A stretch of DNA of 9,527 nucleotides from Deferribacteraceae bacterium (lineage in GTDB: Bacteria > Chrysiogenota > Deferribacteres > Deferribacterales > JAISNW01). Made by a program: the position numbers and the translations under genes. Positions 5,917 to 9,527 of the stretch are shown one piece after another. Positions within the stretch are counted from its first letter, which is position 1; every line of letters starts with the position of its first letter. The stretch spans positions 1 through 9,527 of the forward strand of contig JAITJJ010000139.1 in assembly GCA_031278965.1 (NCBI GenBank). Reading direction: 5' to 3'. The notes beneath the pieces were generated by a model. That model worked only from the letters and a program-made list of their open reading frames with translations. It searched no databases and had not been told where the DNA came from.

Positions 5917-7320
5917 ATGATGACAAAGGAAAGATCGGCAATCCCTTTGTATGCTATGGTTGCCGATGAACTCAGAAATGAAATTATATCCGGAAAACTC
6001 CCTGTAGGTATGAAACTGCCCGGGCGGAGAGCGATGCTTAAAAAATTTCGTGTAAGCAAAGGAACCCTTGCGGTAGCTCTGGCTCAATTGGTGCAGGAGG
6101 GGCATCTCATATCTTACCCCAAGTCGGGTTTTGTGGTAACAAACGCGAACTTTAGCGCGCCGGATTGGTCGCAATATATAAAGCTCGCCCGTCACAAACC
6201 CGGTGTTCAGGACTATCGGCATTGGGCAAATAATGAAGACGGACTTACAGAACTCGGTTTTTCCAGCGACTTTAACATAATGCCATTTATTGAGCGCCCT
6301 TTTCAAAACTCCCTTAAAGAGCTGCAGGACAGAAAGAATATCCAGATGTATTCCAAATATGGCTTTGAACCTTTAAGAGAAGCGGTGGCCAAACAGCTCG
6401 CACTTTATGGGATTAATTGTGGAACGGAAAACATACTCATCACATCAAGCACCATACAGATACTCTATCCGCTGTATGAATCCCTTATGACTTACGGTTC
6501 CAACTTCATTTATGAAAAAGCCAATCTTATAAACACTATTTCCAATATCCATTCGCTTGGGCTGAACATGATCCCGATAAGCATGGATAAACACGGTGTA
6601 TCCGAGACGGAACTCGAAGCAAGGCTCATCCACTCTTCACATCCGATTCTTCACCTGGACACTACCGACCAAGCTCCAACGGGGATTGTTATGAGTAAAA
6701 CAAGGAAGTTGAAGATTATGGAACTGGTGCGCCGCTATCGTTTTCCGGTGGTTGAGATTGATCATTTAAGGGAGGGGTGGCATCGCAAGCCGTTCCCGCC
6801 GCCATTGAAGGCATTGGATACTTGCGGACATGTGATATATATGGGTTCGTTTATCCGCTCCTTTCCCTTTGATTTTCAAATTTCATGGCTTGTGGCAGAT
6901 CCTTACCTTGTGGAGCATTTAAGCAATGTTCAGGTTCAGCACGGGATAAAGGTGAATTATCTTTTACAGTTGGCAGCAAACGATCTGTTCAGAAACGGCA
7001 TCTATTTTGAACTGACCAACGCATACCGTTCATTTATACGGGAAAGACGTGAAAAAACTCTTGCTCTGTGCAAAAAATATTTAGCCCCGCTGGCAGTTTG
7101 GGATGAAAAAAATTGCGGTTTTCACTTCTGGATAAACTTTCAGGGAATAAATATTCGGAAGGCATTTGCTAAAACTCACTATTCACATTATTACCCCGGA
7201 TATTTTTTTGACAGAAGCGATACTTCTCATGTGCTTGTTTGCCCTTGTTCCATCAGAGCGGAATTTTTGGAAAGCGTGGTAAAAGAACTGGCTGCCATAG
7301 CGGAACAAAACAGCAGGTAA
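5917..7320 (+). CDS. GntR/MocR-family transcriptional regulator with degenerate PLP pocket
   Basis: This 467-residue protein has the MocR layout: an N-terminal GntR winged helix-turn-helix (about 10-75; PLYAMVADELRNEIISGKL, then LPGRRAMLKKFRVSKGT and EGHLISYPKSGFVV) joined by a linker to a fold-type I aminotransferase-like domain (about 110-460). Landmarks of the latter are visible: DQAPTG (251-256, usual HQxPTG), VVEIDHLREGW (278-288, usual EDDYDSEF), VIYMGSFIRSF (306-316, usual YxGSFSKxL) and CGFHFWINF (400-408). In canonical members the lysine of GSFSK forms the Schiff base with PLP; here that position is Arg314. The aspartate and tyrosine that hold the PLP ring appear as Ile281 and His283. 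The protein is therefore unlikely to bind PLP in the usual way. It is divergent from the molybdoenzyme operon, heads its own operon, and probably regulates one or both through the repeat array. The start is the first of two adjacent ATG codons after GGGGGATG. Confidence 0.9.
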   Translation: MMTKERSAIPLYAMVADELRNEIISGKLPVGMKLPGRRAMLKKFRVSKGTLAVALAQLVQEGHLISYPKSGFVVTNANFSAPDWSQYIKLARHKPGVQDYRHWANNEDGLTELGFSSDFNIMPFIERPFQNSLKELQDRKNIQMYSKYGFEPLREAVAKQLALYGINCGTENILITSSTIQILYPLYESLMTYGSNFIYEKANLINTISNIHSLGLNMIPISMDKHGVSETELEARLIHSSHPILHLDTTDQAPTGIVMSKTRKLKIMELVRRYRFPVVEIDHLREGWHRKPFPPPLKALDTCGHVIYMGSFIRSFPFDFQISWLVADPYLVEHLSNVQVQHGIKVNYLLQLAANDLFRNGIYFELTNAYRSFIRERREKTLALCKKYLAPLAVWDEKNCGFHFWINFQGINIRKAFAKTHYSHYYPGYFFDRSDTSHVLVCPCSIRAEFLESVVKELAAIAEQNSR

Positions 7321-7326
7321 AGATCT

Positions 7327-8553
7327 GTGCGCAATATGTTGATAACGGAAAAGTCGGGTGAAATTAATTTTGACAATGCCGCAACGACTCCGCCTTTTAA
7401 AAACGTAATAAAAGCGGTAAAAGAATTTGCCCCTTTTTATTCTTCCGTCCATAGGGGGAGCGGGAAAAATTCCCGCATATCTTCGGGGATGTATGAAGCC
7501 TCCAGAAGTGAGATAATGGATTTTTTCGGTGCGTCTTCGGAGCGGGACGTTCTGATATATCTGAAAAACACTACGGAAGCCATAAATAAATTATCCAATC
7601 AGTTAGCCTGCTCCGCGGGGAAAAAAAATATCATCATTGCCACCTCTATGGAACATCATTCCAACGATCTTCCATGGCGGAAAAATTTTAGTGTTCTCTA
7701 TGCGGGCATCACTCCCAGCGGGAGATTGGACATGAACGATCTGGAGACCAAACTTAAAAAAAACGCGGGGCGTGTACGCCTTGTGGCGGTAGCTGCGGCA
7801 TCCAATGTAACGGGGTATGTCAACCCCATTCATCAAATAGCGGAATTATCCCATAAATACGGTGCGGAAATATTTGCTGACTGTGCCCAATACGCCGCTC
7901 ATCTCCCTTTTGACATGAAAAAGCGTGATGCAGCGGATCACATTGATTATATCGCGTTTTCCGCTCATAAAATGTATGCTCCCTTCGGAATTGGTGCCCT
8001 TATCGGACCAAGAAAAAGTTTTGAGGGTGCCCCTGATTATTCCGGCGGCGGCACTGTTAAATTTGTTACCGCAAATGAATTAATATGGGACGAACCCCCG
8101 AATAATCAGGAAGCCGGAACCCCAAATCTTCTGGGTGCCATAGCGCTTCTTGCGGCGATAAAAAGCCTGAAATGTCTGGATATGCAGAAGATTGCGGAAC
8201 ATGAGGCGGAATTGACCGATTATGCTTTTAAGAATCTTAAAAGTGTTGTCGGCATAAAACTCTTCTCAGATTTTCTCAAGCCCAGAATCGGAGTAATAAC
8301 CTTTAATCTAAAAAATATTTATCATAAAGATCTGGCGGATGCGCTTTCGGCTAAAGCCGGAATAGCTGTGCGCAGCGGCTGTTTTTGCGCTCAGCCGTAT
8401 GTTCAGCGTCTTTTGGGTCTTTCGGTAGAAGAAATAAACAGATATAAAACTTCTGTTTCTCTCAGAAGACCGGGAATGGTGCGTATAAGTTTCGGATTTT
8501 ATAACCGCAAAAAAGAGTTAGATATTCTTACGGATTTCTTGCAAAACTATTAG
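7327..8553 (+). CDS. Class V aminotransferase, cysteine desulfurase / selenocysteine lyase-like
   Basis: This 408-residue PLP enzyme belongs to the NifS/SufS/Csd superfamily. FDNAATTP (15-22) is the usual N-terminal signature, EHHSNDLPWR (109-118) corresponds to the SufS MEHHAN-PW motif, FADCAQ (183-188) holds the Asp and Gln that bind the pyridine ring, and FSAHKMYAPFG (211-221) contains the Schiff-base Lys215. The persulfide-forming cysteine is probably Cys354 in VRSGCFCAQPY (348-358), aligned with the cysteine of the SufS RTGxHCAxP motif; a second cysteine (Cys352) lies two residues earlier. Such enzymes take sulfur (or selenium) from cysteine (or selenocysteine), leaving alanine. A GTG at 7327, with AGG of the preceding gene's end as ribosome binding site, is the likely start; ATG at 7336 is an alternative. 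It follows the regulator by 6 nt and precedes two YeeE-type genes, suggesting a role in sulfur or selenium supply and not in general Fe-S assembly. No scaffold gene is nearby. Confidence 0.88.
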   Translation: MRNMLITEKSGEINFDNAATTPPFKNVIKAVKEFAPFYSSVHRGSGKNSRISSGMYEASRSEIMDFFGASSERDVLIYLKNTTEAINKLSNQLACSAGKKNIIIATSMEHHSNDLPWRKNFSVLYAGITPSGRLDMNDLETKLKKNAGRVRLVAVAAASNVTGYVNPIHQIAELSHKYGAEIFADCAQYAAHLPFDMKKRDAADHIDYIAFSAHKMYAPFGIGALIGPRKSFEGAPDYSGGGTVKFVTANELIWDEPPNNQEAGTPNLLGAIALLAAIKSLKCLDMQKIAEHEAELTDYAFKNLKSVVGIKLFSDFLKPRIGVITFNLKNIYHKDLADALSAKAGIAVRSGCFCAQPYVQRLLGLSVEEINRYKTSVSLRRPGMVRISFGFYNRKKELDILTDFLQNY

Positions 8554-8563
8554 AGGTGGAAAT

Positions 8564-9097
8564 ATGCGGCTGGCAATGGAATTTTTACACAGAAAAAAAT
8601 GGTCTGGTTTTGCGGCAGGTTCTCTCACAGGGATAGCCGCCGCCGTCAGCTGTCTGGCAGCCGCAAAAATTATGGGCGCCTCCGGCGGGTTTGAAAGTTG
8701 CGCGAGCATGCTTGTTTCCCTGTTTAATCTGGATATAAGCCGCACCGTATACTTTATCAGAGTAAAGCCTCCCGTTGCGGATTATCAGACGGTTCAATTC
8801 ATAGGGATGATTGCGGGAGCTTTTGCTTCCGCAAAACTTTCGGGAGATTTTAAGCTCCGCTGGCTTCCGGATAACGAATGGATTCCATCTTTTGGCACCG
8901 GCAGATTAAAGAGATTGGCAGCCCTTTTTTTGGGGTGCGCCTTACTGCAGATCGGCGCAAGCATAGCAGGAGGATGCACCAGCGGGCTTGGGATTAGCGG
9001 AATGTTCCTGTTATCTCCCGCCGGTCTTCTCTTTATAGCCGGAGTTTTTTCAGGCGGTATTTTTACGGCTCTTTGCATATATAGGAAAAGGTATTGA
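8564..9097 (+). CDS. YeeE/YedE-type sulfur transport protein, first half-size subunit
   Basis: This 177-residue hydrophobic protein has the YeeE/YedE hallmark AGGCTSGLGISG (135-146), with Cys138 in the position used by this family for binding the transported sulfur species. Hydrophobic spans are seen at about 14-36, 76-92, 116-134 and 144-170. YeeE from other bacteria takes up thiosulfate across the inner membrane using conserved cysteines, and YedE relatives have been tied to selenium metabolism. Full-length members are about twice this size, so this is one half of a split transporter, with the next gene as the other half. Additional cysteines (30, 46, 125 and 171) are of unknown importance. 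The ATG at 8564 has a strong GAGGTGG ribosome binding site that overlaps the stop of the desulfurase-like gene, and it ends 2 nt before the next start, so production of the pair is probably coupled. Confidence 0.82.
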   Translation: MRLAMEFLHRKKWSGFAAGSLTGIAAAVSCLAAAKIMGASGGFESCASMLVSLFNLDISRTVYFIRVKPPVADYQTVQFIGMIAGAFASAKLSGDFKLRWLPDNEWIPSFGTGRLKRLAALFLGCALLQIGASIAGGCTSGLGISGMFLLSPAGLLFIAGVFSGGIFTALCIYRKRY

Positions 9098-9099
9098 TT

Positions 9100-9527
9100 A
9101 TGACTTTCATTATTTCCGTATCTGTCGGCTTCCTTTTTGGATTTGCTCTGCAAAAGGCAGGTCTTGGGCATTATGACAGAATTATAAACCAATTCCGATT
9201 TAGGGATAACTTTATGATGCAATTTATGCTTTCCTCCATAAGTGTCGGAGGGGTAATATATTTTGCCTTTACAGATGTCGGTTTTGCGGCTAGGCTGCAG
9301 ACAGCTTATCTCCACAATACTTATATTTTCGGAAACCTTTTGGGAGGGGCAATTTTCGGTGTCGGGATGGCGATAGCCGGAACATGTCCGGGAACAATTT
9401 TAGCCGGAATAGGGCAGGGAAATCTTGATTATCTCTGTGCCGGATTACTCGGCTTTATTGCGGGAGCGTTAATATATGGAATAAATTTCCCTTTCTTTTT
9501 ATCGCTTACGCAGATCGGTTTTTATGG
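9100..9527 (+). CDS. YeeE/YedE-type sulfur transport protein, second half-size subunit (partial)
   Basis: The frame opens with ATG two bases after the previous stop, preceded by AGGAAAAGG (9083-9091) as ribosome binding site, and stays open to the window end (142 complete codons). The protein starts with a membrane span that contains GFLFGFALQKAG (10-21), the form seen at the start of each YeeE/YedE repeat. It later has FGVGMAIAGTCPGTILAGIGQG (86-107 in part), in which Cys96 of AGTCPGT is the counterpart of the CTSG cysteine of the first subunit. Further spans are at about 42-57, 76-94 and 111-127. The pair resembles two-gene versions of this transporter known in other bacteria, in which each product carries one cysteine motif. 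The C-terminus lies beyond the window. Confidence 0.8.
   Translation, partial: MTFIISVSVGFLFGFALQKAGLGHYDRIINQFRFRDNFMMQFMLSSISVGGVIYFAFTDVGFAARLQTAYLHNTYIFGNLLGGAIFGVGMAIAGTCPGTILAGIGQGNLDYLCAGLLGFIAGALIYGINFPFFLSLTQIGFY

Noticed and set aside
5893..6306. Minus-strand open frame of 137 codons covering the start of the regulator
   Set aside because: It is antisense to a clear GntR/MocR coding region and has no domain of its own.
8794..9315. Minus-strand open frame of 173 codons
   Set aside because: It is antisense to the two YeeE/YedE-type genes, which are tightly arranged and carry family motifs.

Overview
The window reads as a stretch of chromosome from a Gram-negative bacterium with anaerobic respiration. 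It holds the 3' end of a family 9 (heptosyltransferase-type, LPS-related) glycosyltransferase, a Tat-exported molybdopterin oxidoreductase with its own TorD-type chaperone, and a moderately AT-rich base composition. The exact lineage cannot be fixed from the sequence. An anaerobic anion-respiring group such as Deferribacterota or Chrysiogenota is only a guess.

Layout. Positions 1-254 (+) are the tail of the glycosyltransferase. Positions 270-1091 (-) hold a two-gene unit: a 75-residue single-span membrane protein followed by a DUF2628-like membrane protein. Positions 1092-1745 contain no intact gene, but a decayed coding remnant is visible on the minus strand (1372-1629). Positions 1746-5713 (-) form a tight operon in the order catalytic molybdoenzyme (909 aa), four-cluster ferredoxin subunit (202 aa), TorD-like chaperone (202 aa). 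A 203-bp divergent intergenic region (5714-5916) holds convincing promoters for both directions and an array of four GGCWAGT direct repeats spaced 24-15-24 bp. Positions 5917-9527 (+) form a second tight operon: a GntR/MocR-type regulator (467 aa), a cysteine-desulfurase-like PLP enzyme (408 aa), and two half-size YeeE/YedE-type membrane proteins, the second cut by the window end.

How the genes may work together (inference). YeeE/YedE proteins move thiosulfate or related sulfur species, and the family has also been linked to selenium metabolism. Cysteine desulfurase-fold enzymes mobilise sulfur or selenium from amino acids. The divergent molybdoenzyme has the architecture of periplasmic reductases or oxidases for sulfur, arsenic or selenium compounds. 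The regulator and repeat array sit between the two operons, so a co-regulated chalcogen-handling locus is the simplest reading. Alternatively, the desulfurase-like enzyme could supply sulfur for molybdenum-cofactor maturation. No membrane anchor for the molybdoenzyme is seen in the window.

Most unusual features: the MocR-type regulator has lost the PLP-binding lysine (Arg in its place) along with other cofactor-contacting positions, and the regularly spaced repeat array abuts the molybdoenzyme promoter.
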